Below, piece by piece: positions 33,385 to 44,430 of a stretch of DNA of 64,000 nucleotides. Made by a program: the position numbers and the translations under genes. The notes beneath the pieces were generated by a model. It made no database searches, was not told where the DNA came from, and saw only the letters and a list, made by a program, of their open reading frames with translations. This DNA comes from Caulobacteraceae bacterium (GTDB taxonomy: Bacteria; Pseudomonadota; Alphaproteobacteria; Caulobacterales; Caulobacteraceae), in assembly GCA_947475735.1 (NCBI GenBank), contig CANJLQ010000009.1, positions 1 through 64,000 on the forward strand, in the 5' to 3' direction. Positions within the stretch are counted from its first letter, which is position 1; the number at the start of each line of letters is the position of its first letter.

Positions 33385-34431
33385 TCATACCGCGATCGAC
33401 CGGTATCCGCTCCGGGGCTTGATCGTGCCTGTCTCGTCCAGCAGCTGGGCGATCTGGACCGCGTTCAACGCCGCGCCCTTCCTCAAATTGTCCGACACCA
33501 CCCAGAAGCACAGGCCGTTCTCGACCGTGTGATCTTTGCGGATGCGGCTGACATAGACGGCGTGCTCGCCGGCCGCGTCGACCGGGGTGATGTAGCCGTC
33601 GTGCTCCTGCTTATCGATCACCTGAATGCCGGGCGCCTCGCGCAGGATGGCGCGGGCTTCGTCGGGGCTGATGGGACGATCGAACTCGACCGTCACGGCC
33701 TCGGAGTGGCCGACGAAGACCGGCACGCGCACGCAGGTGACCGTCAGCTTGATCGCCGGGTCCAGCATCTTGTGGGTCTCGTCCCACATCTTGGCCTCTT
33801 CGTCGGTGTAGCCGTCGTCGCGGAACGATCCGATGAAGGGGATGACGTTGAAGGCGATCTGCTTGGGGAACTTCTTCGGCGAGGCATCGCCGAGGCCGTA
33901 GATGGCCTTGGTCTGGTTCCACAGCTCGTCCATGCCTTCCTTCCCGGCGCCCGAGACGGACTGATAGGTCGAGACGACCGCGCGCTTGATCTTGGCCGCG
34001 TCGTGCAGGGGCTTGAGAGCCACCACCAGCTGGGCCGTCGAGCAGTTGGGGTTGGCGATGATGTTCTTCTTGCGCGCGTCCTTGACGGCGTCGGGATTCA
34101 CCTCGGGCACGATCAGGGGAACGTCCGGGTCTTTTCTGAACGCCGAGGAGTTGTCGATAACGATCGGACCCATCTTGCCGATCTTCTCGGACCATTCGCG
34201 GCTCACGTCGCCGCCGGCCGACATCAGGACGATGTCCACCTTGGACCAGTCGAAGCTGTCGATGACCTCGCACTTGATGGTCTTGTCCTTCCAGGCGACC
34301 TCGACGCCCTTGGACTTGCGCGACGCCACGGCGTGCATCTCGGCCACCGGGAACTCCAGCTCCTCCAGGATGGTCAGCATTTCGCGTCCGACGTTGCCGG
34401 TCGCGCCCACGATGGCGATGTTGTAGGCCAT
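33385..34431 (-). CDS. asd: aspartate-semialdehyde dehydrogenase
   Basis: The 348-residue enzyme makes aspartate semialdehyde for lysine, diaminopimelate, threonine and methionine. Motifs: IVGATGNVGREML for NADP, DNSSAFR for phosphate, the catalytic Cys130 in NPNCSTAQL, and the C-terminal His in RIRKDHTVENGL. ATG 34431 begins MAYNIAIVGATG as in the family; a longer frame to 34557 crosses the palindromic spacer. It is 32 bp upstream of rarD on the same strand. Confidence 0.95.
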   Translation of the reverse strand: MAYNIAIVGATGNVGREMLTILEELEFPVAEMHAVASRKSKGVEVAWKDKTIKCEVIDSFDWSKVDIVLMSAGGDVSREWSEKIGKMGPIVIDNSSAFRKDPDVPLIVPEVNPDAVKDARKKNIIANPNCSTAQLVVALKPLHDAAKIKRAVVSTYQSVSGAGKEGMDELWNQTKAIYGLGDASPKKFPKQIAFNVIPFIGSFRDDGYTDEEAKMWDETHKMLDPAIKLTVTCVRVPVFVGHSEAVTVEFDRPISPDEARAILREAPGIQVIDKQEHDGYITPVDAAGEHAVYVSRIRKDHTVENGLCFWVVSDNLRKGAALNAVQIAQLLDETGTIKPRSGYRSIAV

Positions 34432-34598
34432 ATTTGTCAGTCCTTCGGACGCGCTAACGCTCGCGACGCGGTCGCTCGCTGCTTGAGCGCGATAGGGGGA
34501 GGCTTGGCCGCGAGGCCGAGCCGGTTCCGCAAATAGGCCTTCGCGTGTGCGAAGCAACCGCTTTTCACCGGCGGCGTGCCTCGCTAAGCCCGGACACC

Positions 34599-35747
34599 AT
34601 GGGTTCCCGCACGCGCGCCGGCTACGACAAACGCATCAAGGACGGCCGTCTGACGCCCGACCCGGCGCAGGGGCAGGCGGTCGACGCCCTGTCGCGGCTC
34701 GAGAAGGACCTGAACCGACGCGGCCTGTTCGGAGGGCGGCCCGAGGTGCGGGGCGTCTATCTCTGGGGCCCGCCGGGGCGGGGAAAGTCCATCCTGATGG
34801 ACCTGTTCTTCGCCTGCGCGCCCGAAAAGCGAAAGACCCGCGCCCATTTCCACGCCTTCATGGGCCGCGTCCACGACCTGATCCGCCAGTGGCGCGAAGG
34901 CGACAGGCGGACCCGCCAGAGCGTGTTCGGCACCCACAAGGGCGACGACCCGATCGAACCCGTCGCGGCCCTGATCGCGTCCGAGGCGCGGCTGTTGTGC
35001 TTCGACGAACTGCAGGTCACCGACATCGCCGACGCCATGATCCTGGGCCGGCTGTTCGAGGCCCTGTTCGAGCGGAAGGTGGTGGTCTGCATCACCTCCA
35101 ACCGCGCGCCGCACCAGCTCTACAAGGACGGCATCAACCGGCCCCTGTTCGTCCCCTTCATCGACCGCATCGTCGAGCGGTGCGAGGTGATCGAGCTGAA
35201 GGGCGGGCGCGACTGGCGGCTGGACCGGATGCGGGCGTCGCGCGTCTGGTACAACGGCGACGGCGAGGCCCGGCGCACGGGGTTCGAGATGCTGTGGTCC
35301 GATCTGAAGGGCGAGATGCCCGAATTCCCGGCGACGCTGCACATCCTGGGGCGCGACGTGACGATCCAGCGAACGGCCGGCGGGCTGGCGCGCGCCACCT
35401 TCGCCGAACTGTGCGACCGGCCGCTGGGGTCGCGGGACTATCTGGCCATCGCCGCGCGGTTCCACACCCTGTTCCTGGAGGACATCCCGCTGCTGACGCC
35501 GGACAGGCGGCAGGCGGCGAACCGGTTCGTGACCCTGATCGACACCCTCTATGAGGCGCGCCGCCGGCTCGTGGGCTTCGCCGCCGGGGCTCCCGAGGCG
35601 CTGTATCCCGCCGGCGACGGGGCGTTCGAGTTCCAGCGCACCGTCTCGCGCCTGAACGAGATGCAGGGCGCCGCCTGGCTGGAAGCGGCCGCGACCGACA
35701 TCGTGGATTCCCCCGTCCTCGCGTCGCCGCAATCGGCGCTAGATTGA
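34599..35747 (+). CDS. zapE: cell division protein ZapE (AFG1-type ATPase)
   Basis: The 382-residue ATPase acts at the division ring with FtsZ. Walker A is GPPGRGKS (57-64), Walker B LLCFDELQVTD, and an Arg finger lies in SNRAPHQLYKDGINR. This is the size of gammaproteobacterial ZapE. ATG 34599 is taken because the domain begins soon after; the frame opens at 34545. Divergent from asd. Confidence 0.93.
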   Translation: MGSRTRAGYDKRIKDGRLTPDPAQGQAVDALSRLEKDLNRRGLFGGRPEVRGVYLWGPPGRGKSILMDLFFACAPEKRKTRAHFHAFMGRVHDLIRQWREGDRRTRQSVFGTHKGDDPIEPVAALIASEARLLCFDELQVTDIADAMILGRLFEALFERKVVVCITSNRAPHQLYKDGINRPLFVPFIDRIVERCEVIELKGGRDWRLDRMRASRVWYNGDGEARRTGFEMLWSDLKGEMPEFPATLHILGRDVTIQRTAGGLARATFAELCDRPLGSRDYLAIAARFHTLFLEDIPLLTPDRRQAANRFVTLIDTLYEARRRLVGFAAGAPEALYPAGDGAFEFQRTVSRLNEMQGAAWLEAAATDIVDSPVLASPQSALD

Positions 35748-35773
35748 CGCGTCTCTCCGCCGGGAACTCCGCC

Positions 35774-36295
35774 ATGAAACTGACCGCCCTGATCGCCGCC
35801 TCCCTCGTCGCGCTGGCCCTGACGCCGTCCGCGAGCTTCGCCCAGGAGACCGCGGCCGCCGCCCCGGCGGGTCGCTGGTCTGGTCTTCCCGTCGCAGAGA
35901 TCACCGGGCGTCTGACGGCGGCCGGGCTGACGGTGTCTGAGCCCCAGGTCTCGGGCGACCGGGTCTATGTGCGGATCGACGACGGCCCGCTGCGCTGGGT
36001 GCTGACGCTGTTCTCCTGCACCGACGGCGCCTGCCCCGATGTCCAGTTCACCGCCGCCTTCACCGGCCCCCAGGCGACCGAGCCCGTCATCGGCCGCTGG
36101 AACGGCGAGCGCCGCTTCGTGAAGGCCTTCTACGCCGCCCCCGAAGACGGCACGACCGCGCCGGGACAGGCGGTGGCTCAATATGACGTTCTGCTGAACC
36201 AGGGCGGCGGCGCGGCCCAGCTGGACGACCACATCCAGGTCTGGCGCAGCCTGGCGATCGACCTCGGGCGGACGGTGAGCCCGCAGGCGGAGTAG
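35774..36295 (+). CDS. exported YbjN-domain protein
   Basis: The 173-residue protein has a signal peptide (hydrophobic residues 4-19, ending ASFAQ) and a YbjN-type domain: LTAAGLTVSEPQV, LTLFSCTDGACPDVQFTAAF and NGERRFVKAFYA. YbjN domains are related to bacterial chaperone-like folds and their function is uncertain. The two Cys in SCTDGAC may form a disulphide. It follows zapE by 26 bp, probably as a co-transcript. Confidence 0.78.
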   Translation: MKLTALIAASLVALALTPSASFAQETAAAAPAGRWSGLPVAEITGRLTAAGLTVSEPQVSGDRVYVRIDDGPLRWVLTLFSCTDGACPDVQFTAAFTGPQATEPVIGRWNGERRFVKAFYAAPEDGTTAPGQAVAQYDVLLNQGGGAAQLDDHIQVWRSLAIDLGRTVSPQAE

Positions 36296-36328
36296 CCCCG
36301 GCAAGCACAGCCTGCCGAGGCCCTCACT

Positions 36329-36622
36329 TTAGGCCGGGGTGAGCACCGCCCAGCGGCTCCGGATGTAGTTGGCGGCTTCGTCAGACAGATTGCGCCAAGC
36401 AGCGTTGTTGTTGGATGCGTCGACAACGTAGATCTTGTCGTTAGCGTCCATGACAGACCAGATCTGAGAGCAGGCCTCAGCGGCAGTCAGTCGGCTATCC
36501 ACATACCAAAAGGACTTGTGGATCTTTGCCCAGCCACCGAGCGATTTGATGCGCTCGATCACTTTGTCATAGTTCTGGCCGGGCGATTGCAGATCGTAAG
36601 AGATATGAAGGTTATTGGCCAA
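36329..36622 (-). CDS. SinR/Cas2-VapD-fold-like small protein
   Basis: The 97-residue product starts MANNLHISYDLQSPGQNYDK and continues with VIERIKSLGGWAKIHKSFWYV and NDKIYVVDASNNNAAWRNLS. The pattern (a first strand with YDL, a helix ending before a Trp, and a last strand with ND-K-IYVVD) matches the Cas2/VapD ferredoxin-like fold, as in phage-linked proteins annotated SinR family. The base composition is visibly richer in A and T than around it. No cas genes or array are nearby. Start ATG 36622 is the first in frame. Confidence 0.65.
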   Translation of the reverse strand: MANNLHISYDLQSPGQNYDKVIERIKSLGGWAKIHKSFWYVDSRLTAAEACSQIWSVMDANDKIYVVDASNNNAAWRNLSDEAANYIRSRWAVLTPA

Positions 36623-36664
36623 CGTGGCCTCCGTGATTTCGCCGAAGCGAGTTGGAGGCTGGGG

Positions 36665-36693
36665 TTGACCTCGGACTCCCGGCGAATCATAGT
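36665..36693 (+). promoter_or_regulatory. candidate promoter of a small RNA
   Basis: TTGACC (36665-36670) and CATAGT (36688-36693) are 17 nt apart. No protein starts downstream on the plus strand before the terminator at 36749-36781. Confidence 0.4.
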
Positions 36694-36698
36694 CGGGA

Positions 36699-36781
36699 TG
36701 TTACGTCTTGCACCGCCCCCAGCCGGGTCGCGGACTAGGCAATAGGGGCCGTCGGGCGTGCAACCGCCCGGCGGTCTTTTT
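36699..36781 (+). ncRNA. candidate small RNA of about 80 nt
   Basis: The interval begins a few bases after a TTGACC-17-CATAGT promoter and ends at an intrinsic terminator, with no open reading frame. It resembles no RNA I know (not tmRNA, 6S or SRP RNA). The 5' part has C-rich segments (CACCGCCCCCAGCCGG) that could pair with G-rich ribosome sites, but this is speculative. It lies in the A/T-richer island next to the SinR-like gene and mdh. Confidence 0.35.
36749..36781 (+). terminator. intrinsic terminator at the end of the candidate small RNA
   Basis: CCGTCGGGCG (36749-36758) pairs with CGCCCGGCGG (36765-36774) with one wobble and a six-base loop, followed by TCTTTTT. The T-run is on the plus strand only. 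Confidence 0.75.
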
Positions 36782-36947
36782 GCTTAGCTGATCGAAGTCA
36801 GGCTGGCGGAAGGAAAACGACTCGTCAAGCAGGAAAACCACATGTTGCGAATGCAATCATGCGGTGACCCAACATCTTGATTTCGAGCGATACGCCCCCG
36901 GGGCGGAGGGTGCCATTGATTCGTGCGGTCTGACAACGCTCCGCCGG

Positions 36948-38039
<1,092 letters not shown>

Positions 38040-38095
38040 TTACCGGGGGCCGGGCTCCTGCGAGCTTCGACCGACCGTCCCAAGGAGTTACCGCC

Positions 38096-38983
38096 ATGCG
38101 CGCCGTTCTCGCCGCCCTGATGCTGTCGACCGCCGCCGTCCCGGCCCTGGCCCAGACGCCGCCGGCCACCATTGGCCAGCAATATGTCCCCGCGCCCTGG
38201 TGGATGCGCGATCCGGTGATCGCCTCCATCGGCTATGTGCGGGTGGAGCTCCAGGCCAACCGGGCCCAGTTCTCGGCCAGCTTCCAGACCGTGGACCGCA
38301 GCGTCGCCGAGGCGTCGAGGAAGGCCGCCGACCAGATCCGCGCGCTCAGCCAGACGCTCGCCGCCTATGGCGCAGAAAACGTCCGGGTCGAGACCACCCT
38401 GTCGACCCAGCCCCTGTACGATCAGTATCGCGACGAGAACGGGATCTTGCGCGACAACACCCGCGCCGACCGCATCGAACGCTATCAGGCCCAGGCGACG
38501 ATCCAGGTCCAGGTGCGCGACGTGTCCGTTCTGGAACGGGTCTATGCCACCGTCGTCGCCTCCCAGCCCGCCTCGATCGGACAGGTCTATTTCCAGCTTG
38601 AGCCGGACAACGTCGCCAAGACCAATCTGGCCAACGAGGCCGTCCGCGACGCGGCGCGGCGCGCCCGGGCGGCGGCGGAGAACGCGGGGGCCGCTCTGGG
38701 CTCGGTGCGGGTGATCGATCCCACGGGACGGGCCTGCCAGACCGACGTCCTGGCCGGCTGGCCGTCCTATGGCGGCGGTGGGGGGCAGGCGACGACCGTC
38801 GATTCCGAGGTGGTCGTGACGGGCAGCCGCATGATGCGGGCCCCATCCGCACCGCCGCCGCCCCCGCCGCCCGCCCCCGGACAGGCCCCCTCCGAGGCCC
38901 AGATCGAGGCGGCCCGGCTGGCGCTGCAGCCGCCGCTCCAGGTCCTGACCGACCAGGCCTGCGTGGTCTATGGGCTGAACTGA
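38096..38983 (+). CDS. exported SIMPL (DUF541) domain protein
   Basis: The 295-residue protein has a signal peptide (residues 1-19, ALAQ) and a SIMPL domain (about 45-225: FQTVDRSVAEASRKAADQ, LAAYGAENVRVETTLSTQPL, YQAQATIQVQVRDV and ANEAVRDAARRARAAAENAG). A Pro-rich stretch (PPPPPPPAPGQ) and a short tail follow. SIMPL proteins are cell-envelope proteins with no set function. CAAGGAG lies eight bases upstream of ATG 38096. The next gene starts 2 bp after the stop. Confidence 0.85.
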   Translation: MRAVLAALMLSTAAVPALAQTPPATIGQQYVPAPWWMRDPVIASIGYVRVELQANRAQFSASFQTVDRSVAEASRKAADQIRALSQTLAAYGAENVRVETTLSTQPLYDQYRDENGILRDNTRADRIERYQAQATIQVQVRDVSVLERVYATVVASQPASIGQVYFQLEPDNVAKTNLANEAVRDAARRARAAAENAGAALGSVRVIDPTGRACQTDVLAGWPSYGGGGGQATTVDSEVVVTGSRMMRAPSAPPPPPPPAPGQAPSEAQIEAARLALQPPLQVLTDQACVVYGLN

Positions 38984-38985
38984 CG

Positions 38986-39447
38986 GTGAGCGCGTTCCAT
39001 CCCGACCCGGCGTTCCAGGCCGGGTCGGTCTTCGCCGTCGACTGGCCCCTGTGCCACGTCCGCCTGCAGGACGACGCCCGCTTCCCGTGGCTGATCCTGA
39101 TCCCGCGCGTCTCGGGCGCGACGGAGATCGAACAGCTGTCGGCGGCCGATCGCGCGGTTCTGATGGACGAGATCGTGCGGGCCGGAGCGGTCGTGCGCGC
39201 GTTGGGCGAGGCGGCGGGACGGCCGATCGACAAGCTGAACGTCGCCGCCCTCGGCAACGTCACCGCCCAGTTGCATGTCCATGTGGTGGGCCGACGGCGG
39301 GACGACCCGCTGTGGCCGGACCCGGTCTGGGGGCGGGGGGGAGGAGAACCCCATCAGCCGGAGGAGCTTCCGGGCGTCATCAGACGGATCGAAACCCTCT
39401 CCCATCGGGAGGAGGGCGACGTTAGCGAACCAGCGCCACGTTCCTAG
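38986..39447 (+). CDS. HIT-family nucleotide-binding protein
   Basis: The 153-residue protein has the histidine triad region QLHVHVVGRR preceded by KLNVAALGNVT, as in HIT hydrolases of the diadenosine polyphosphate type. The motif is HVHVV, so the usual third His is not in place and activity is uncertain. GTG at 38986 follows the SIMPL stop by 2 bp. The last 20 or so residues are encoded by a repeat-like CTCTCCC...GGGAGGAGG hairpin and overlap the convergent gene by 26 bp, so the tail may be a recent extension. Confidence 0.82.
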   Translation: MSAFHPDPAFQAGSVFAVDWPLCHVRLQDDARFPWLILIPRVSGATEIEQLSAADRAVLMDEIVRAGAVVRALGEAAGRPIDKLNVAALGNVTAQLHVHVVGRRRDDPLWPDPVWGRGGGEPHQPEELPGVIRRIETLSHREEGDVSEPAPRS

Positions 39448-39994
39448 AGCGACTGTCTTCGACCAGCGTCCCGACCCAGCCCTCGGGGGTCTGTGTCAGG
39501 TCCAGCCGCGCGTCCGTCAGCGTCAGGCTCAACCGTCCCGCCTCGTGCGTCGCCGCCTCAATCGGACCCAGCCCGCCGGTCGCGTCGACCTTGCGATAGG
39601 CCCCTTCCAGCGGCCGTTCCGATCCTCGGTCCATCAGGGCCAGCTGCATGACCAGCCGACCATCCGTGTCGCGGAGCGTCCACAGGCCGTCCAGCGGGCC
39701 CATCCGGGCGTCCATCGCCGCCTCGGCATTGTCGACGCCCCGGTCATAGGCGTTGTCGGCCGTCGAGGGCGCGTGTTCGTAGCTGCGGCTGTAGGCCTCC
39801 ACCACCACCGGGGCGACGATCGGGCGGCGCGCCGGATCGGCGCTGCCGTCGCCTTCGGCGGTCACCCGCCCAAAGTTGGACGGCGGTTCGAAAGGGCGGA
39901 CCGGTGGCGGGGCATAGACCTCGGCGGTGTAGGGAACGGCGCGGTCCTGGGCGACCGGCGAAAGAGCGAGCGAAATCAGCAGGAAGAGGCTCAT
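39422..39994 (-). CDS. exported hypothetical protein
   Basis: The 190-residue protein starts with a short signal peptide (MSLFLLISLALSPVAQDRAV). Then follows a Pro-rich part and a C-terminal domain with MGPLDGLWTLRDTDGRLVMQ, GPIEAATHEAGRLSLTLT and GWVGTLVED, which could be a small beta-barrel. No family recognised. ATG 39994 is chosen as the start of the signal peptide; the frame opens much further up (40606) only as an sdhC shadow. Confidence 0.7.
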   Translation of the reverse strand: MSLFLLISLALSPVAQDRAVPYTAEVYAPPPVRPFEPPSNFGRVTAEGDGSADPARRPIVAPVVVEAYSRSYEHAPSTADNAYDRGVDNAEAAMDARMGPLDGLWTLRDTDGRLVMQLALMDRGSERPLEGAYRKVDATGGLGPIEAATHEAGRLSLTLTDARLDLTQTPEGWVGTLVEDSRSRNVALVR

Positions 39995-40119
39995 GTTGCA
40001 AGAGTGTCGTCGTCGCGCCGACATGACTACCGAAAACGCAAAATACGCGAAAACGTGATCGGTTCCCCACGCGAGACGCGGAACCGTGCCTATGCGGCGG
40101 TTTGCGCTGGCCGGTTTCG

Positions 40120-40148
40120 TTGACACTCCCCCGCGACCCTCCCTAAAG
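40120..40148 (+). promoter_or_regulatory. promoter of the sdhCDAB operon
   Basis: TTGACA (40120-40125) and CTAAAG (40143-40148) are 17 nt apart. CCTAAAGC also fits most of the Caulobacter -10 GCTANAWC. It lies about 55 bp before the sdhC start. Confidence 0.6.
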
Positions 40149-40204
40149 CCTGTCTCGCATCGGGCTCCCCGCTCGAGCTCCTCAGGTATTTGAGACCCAT
40201 TCGC

Positions 40205-40684
40205 ATGTCGAACGCCTCCCCCGGCGCGCCGCTCGATTCCTCGAACGACCCCACCGGCGACCAGACCGGCCGTTTCGTGATCCAGCCGAACGGTCGCCCG
40301 CGCCCCTTGTCGCCCCATCTCCAGGTCTGGCGCTGGCACGTCACCATGCTGGCCTCGATCCTGACGCGGATCACCGGCTCGGCGCTGTACGGCGCGACGG
40401 CCCTGATCGTGCTGTGGCTGGGGGCCCTGGCCTTCGGACGCGACGCCTATGACGGCTTCGTCGCCCTCGCGGGATCGCCGATCGGTCTGATCGTCTGGTT
40501 CGGCCTGACCGTCTGCCTGCTCTACCATTTCGCCGCCGGGGTCCGGCACCTGATCTGGGATTCCGGCGCGGGCCTGTCGCCCAAGGCCGCCGACCTGGCG
40601 TCGCATCTGTCGATCTGGTTCGGGGTGATCGCCTCGGTGGTCTTCTGGGCCGTTCTGTTCGCCAGCGGAAAGGTGACGCTGTGA
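40205..40684 (+). CDS. sdhC: succinate dehydrogenase cytochrome b556 subunit
   Basis: The 159-residue membrane subunit anchors complex II and binds haem and ubiquinone. It has RPLSPHLQVWRWHVTMLASI at the first helix, RITGSALYG, and the haem His in YHFAAGVRHLIWD. Three membrane helices are seen. The N-terminal 40 residues are polar and slightly longer than usual. It overlaps sdhD by 4 bp (GTGA). Confidence 0.93.
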   Translation: MSNASPGAPLDSSNDPTGDQTGRFVIQPNGRPRPLSPHLQVWRWHVTMLASILTRITGSALYGATALIVLWLGALAFGRDAYDGFVALAGSPIGLIVWFGLTVCLLYHFAAGVRHLIWDSGAGLSPKAADLASHLSIWFGVIASVVFWAVLFASGKVTL

Positions 40685-41088
40685 GTCAGGTTCGCAAGGC
40701 CTTCAAAAAGGGCGTCAAGGTCTCCGAGCGCCACGGCGCCGGCGAATGGACGGCCGAGCGGCTGTCGTCGCTGATCCTCGTGCCCCTGACGCTTTGGGCG
40801 CTGGTCGCCGCGTTCCAGATCACGGGCGGCGGCTATGACGGGGCTCTGGTCTGGTTCTCGAACCGGGTGAACGCGGGCGTGCTGGCCATCACCCTGCTTG
40901 CGACCCTGTGGCACATGAACATGGGCCTGAAAGTCATCGTCGAGGACTATATCCATACCGACGGGGCCAAGGGCTTCCTGCTCGGCCTCAACACCCTGTT
41001 CTGCCTGGCGCTGGCCGCCGGCAGCGTCTTCTTCATCGTGCGACTGGCGCTGGGTTCAGCGCCGCTGCCGGCCGGATTCGGATTCTAA
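40681..41088 (+). CDS. sdhD: succinate dehydrogenase membrane anchor subunit
   Basis: The 135-residue anchor has three membrane helices and the motifs [19 protein letters not shown] at the start and [19 protein letters not shown], whose His is the expected haem or quinone ligand region. GTG 40681 overlaps the sdhC stop, and TAATG overlaps the sdhA start. Confidence 0.92.
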   Translation: MSQVRKAFKKGVKVSERHGAGEWTAERLSSLILVPLTLWALVAAFQITGGGYDGALVWFSNRVNAGVLAITLLATLWHMNMGLKVIVEDYIHTDGAKGFLLGLNTLFCLALAAGSVFFIVRLALGSAPLPAGFGF

Positions 41089-42875
41089 TGGCTTCCTCCT
41101 ACCCGTTCGTCGATCACGCCTATGACGTCGTCGTGGTGGGCGCCGGCGGTTCCGGCCTGCGCGCCGCGCTCGGCGCCGCCCAGCAGGGGCTGAAGGTCGC
41201 CTGCGTCACCAAGGTCTTCCCGACTCGGTCCCATACCGTGGCGGCCCAGGGCGGCATCTCCGCCGCCCTCGGCAACATGGGCGAGGACAGCTGGAAGTGG
41301 CACATGTACGACACCGTCAAGGGGTCGGACTGGCTGGGCGACCAGGACGCCATCGAATATCTGGTCCGCGAGGCTCCCAAGGCCGTCTATGAGCTCGAGC
41401 ACTGGGGCGTGCCGTTCAGCCGGACCGAGGACGGCAAAATCTATCAGCGCGCCTTCGGCGGCATGACCAAGAACTACGGAGAGGGCCCGGTTCAGCGCAC
41501 CTGCGCCGCCGCCGACCGCACCGGCCACGCCATCCTGCACACCCTCTACGGCCAGTCCGTGCGCCGCGAGGTCGAGTTCTTCATCGAATACTTCGCGCTG
41601 GATCTGATCATGCAGGATGGCGCGTGCACGGGCGTCACGGCCTGGAAGCTGGACGACGGGACGCTCCACCGCTTCCGCGCCAAGCTGGTGATCCTGGCGA
41701 CCGGCGGATACGGCCGCGCCTATTTCAGCGCCACCTCGGCCCACACTTGCACCGGTGACGGCAATGCCATGGTCCTGCGCGCCGGCCTGCCGCTGCAGGA
41801 CATGGAGTTCGTCCAGTTCCACCCGACCGGCATCTACGGCGCCGGCTGCCTGATCACCGAGGGCGCGCGCGGCGAGGGCGGCTATCTGACCAACTCCGAG
41901 GGCGAGCGGTTCATGGAACGCTACGCCCCCTCGGCCAAGGACCTGGCGTCGCGTGACGTCGTCAGCCGCTCCATGACGATGGAGATCCGCGAGGGTCGCG
42001 GCGTGGGTCCGAACAAGGACCACATCAACCTGCACCTGGATCACCTGGATCCCGCCGTGCTCCACGAGCGGCTGCCGGGCATTTCCGAGAGCGCCAAGAT
42101 CTTCGCCGGCGTCGACGTGACCAAGGAGCCGATCCCGGTCATTCCGACCGTCCACTACAACATGGGCGGCATCCCCACGAACTATCACGGCGAGGTGCTG
42201 ACCCTTCGCGACGGCAACCCCGACAGCGTGGTCCCGGGCCTGATGGCCGTGGGCGAGGCGGCCTGCGTTTCGGTGCACGGCGCCAACCGCCTGGGCTCCA
42301 ACTCCCTGACCGACCTCGTGGTGTTCGGCCGCGCGGCGGGCCTGCGCGCCGGAGAGGTGGTGGACAAGGCCTCGGCGGTGCCGGACGCGCCCGCTTCGAC
42401 GACCGACGCCCACCTGGCCCGGCTGGACCGCTTCCGCAACGCTTCGGGATCGACCCCGACCGCCGACCTGCGCCGCGAGATGCAGCGCGCCATGCAGTCC
42501 GACGCGGCGGTCTTCCGCACCGGCGTCTCGCTGGACGAGGGCGTGGCCAAGCTGCGCGCCATCCACGCGCGCGGGGCCGACATCAAGACCACCGACCGCG
42601 GCATGATCTGGAACACCGACCTGGTCGAGACGCTGGAATACGACAACCTGATCGATCAGGCCCTGGTCACGATCGAGAGCGCGGCCAACCGCAAGGAAAG
42701 CCGGGGCGCCCATGCCCGCGAGGACTTCCCCGATCGCCACGACGAAGAGTGGATGAAGCACACCCTTGCCTGGAAGCGTCCGGGTCAGGACGTCCAGATC
42801 GACTACCGCCCGGTGCACGAATACACGATGTCTTCGGACATCGAATACATCAAACCCAAGGCGCGGGTTTACTGA
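41088..42875 (+). CDS. sdhA: succinate dehydrogenase flavoprotein subunit
   Basis: The 595-residue catalytic subunit carries covalent FAD and oxidises succinate. Motifs are [17 protein letters not shown], the FAD-linked His in [38 protein letters not shown] with the catalytic Arg, [15 protein letters not shown] and [23 protein letters not shown] 41088 is set by overlap with the sdhD stop (TAATG). Confidence 0.97.
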   Translation: MASSYPFVDHAYDVVVVGAGGSGLRAALGAAQQGLKVACVTKVFPTRSHTVAAQGGISAALGNMGEDSWKWHMYDTVKGSDWLGDQDAIEYLVREAPKAVYELEHWGVPFSRTEDGKIYQRAFGGMTKNYGEGPVQRTCAAADRTGHAILHTLYGQSVRREVEFFIEYFALDLIMQDGACTGVTAWKLDDGTLHRFRAKLVILATGGYGRAYFSATSAHTCTGDGNAMVLRAGLPLQDMEFVQFHPTGIYGAGCLITEGARGEGGYLTNSEGERFMERYAPSAKDLASRDVVSRSMTMEIREGRGVGPNKDHINLHLDHLDPAVLHERLPGISESAKIFAGVDVTKEPIPVIPTVHYNMGGIPTNYHGEVLTLRDGNPDSVVPGLMAVGEAACVSVHGANRLGSNSLTDLVVFGRAAGLRAGEVVDKASAVPDAPASTTDAHLARLDRFRNASGSTPTADLRREMQRAMQSDAAVFRTGVSLDEGVAKLRAIHARGADIKTTDRGMIWNTDLVETLEYDNLIDQALVTIESAANRKESRGAHAREDFPDRHDEEWMKHTLAWKRPGQDVQIDYRPVHEYTMSSDIEYIKPKARVY

Positions 42876-42882
42876 GGAACCG

Positions 42883-44002
<1,120 letters not shown>

Positions 44003-44081
44003 CGAAACTGGACGCCGGGCGCGGTTCGCGTCAAACCGGCACGGCGGAGGGGCGATCGAGGCCCGCGTCCCGCCAAACCGA

Positions 44082-44420
44082 GTGCCCGTGTTCAAGTCCC
44101 AACCCGCCGATCGTCGTGCCAATCCCCGCAGCGCCGTGAACGCGCGCGGCGTCGTGATCGCGCCCGGTCTCGAAGTCGCCTGCGTCATCGCCGACACCTC
44201 TGACGGCGGCCTCAAGCTGCGGCTGGATCGCGCCTTGGCCCTGCCGAAACGGGTCACGGTGATCGACGTCACGGCCGGCCTGGCCATCGACGGCGACATC
44301 GCCTGGTCGCAGGGCGCGGAAGCGGGCGTGAAACGCCTGGGTCAGGCCGCTTTGCGGGGCCTGGTGCCGTCCCGGCTGCTCGCCGCCCGCGAGGCCTGGA
44401 TGCGCGCCGGCGGCCGGTGA
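44082..44420 (+). CDS. PilZ-domain protein
   Basis: The 112-residue protein has the c-di-GMP-binding pattern: RRANPR (11-16) and DTSDGGLKL, then a beta-barrel with LPKRVTVIDV and IDGDIAWSQG. So it should bind c-di-GMP as a single-domain effector. GTG 44082 and GTG 44088 are alternative starts. It follows the ferredoxin by 80 bp in the same direction. Confidence 0.82.
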   Translation: MPVFKSQPADRRANPRSAVNARGVVIAPGLEVACVIADTSDGGLKLRLDRALALPKRVTVIDVTAGLAIDGDIAWSQGAEAGVKRLGQAALRGLVPSRLLAAREAWMRAGGR

Positions 44421-44430
44421 AGGCGGAGGC

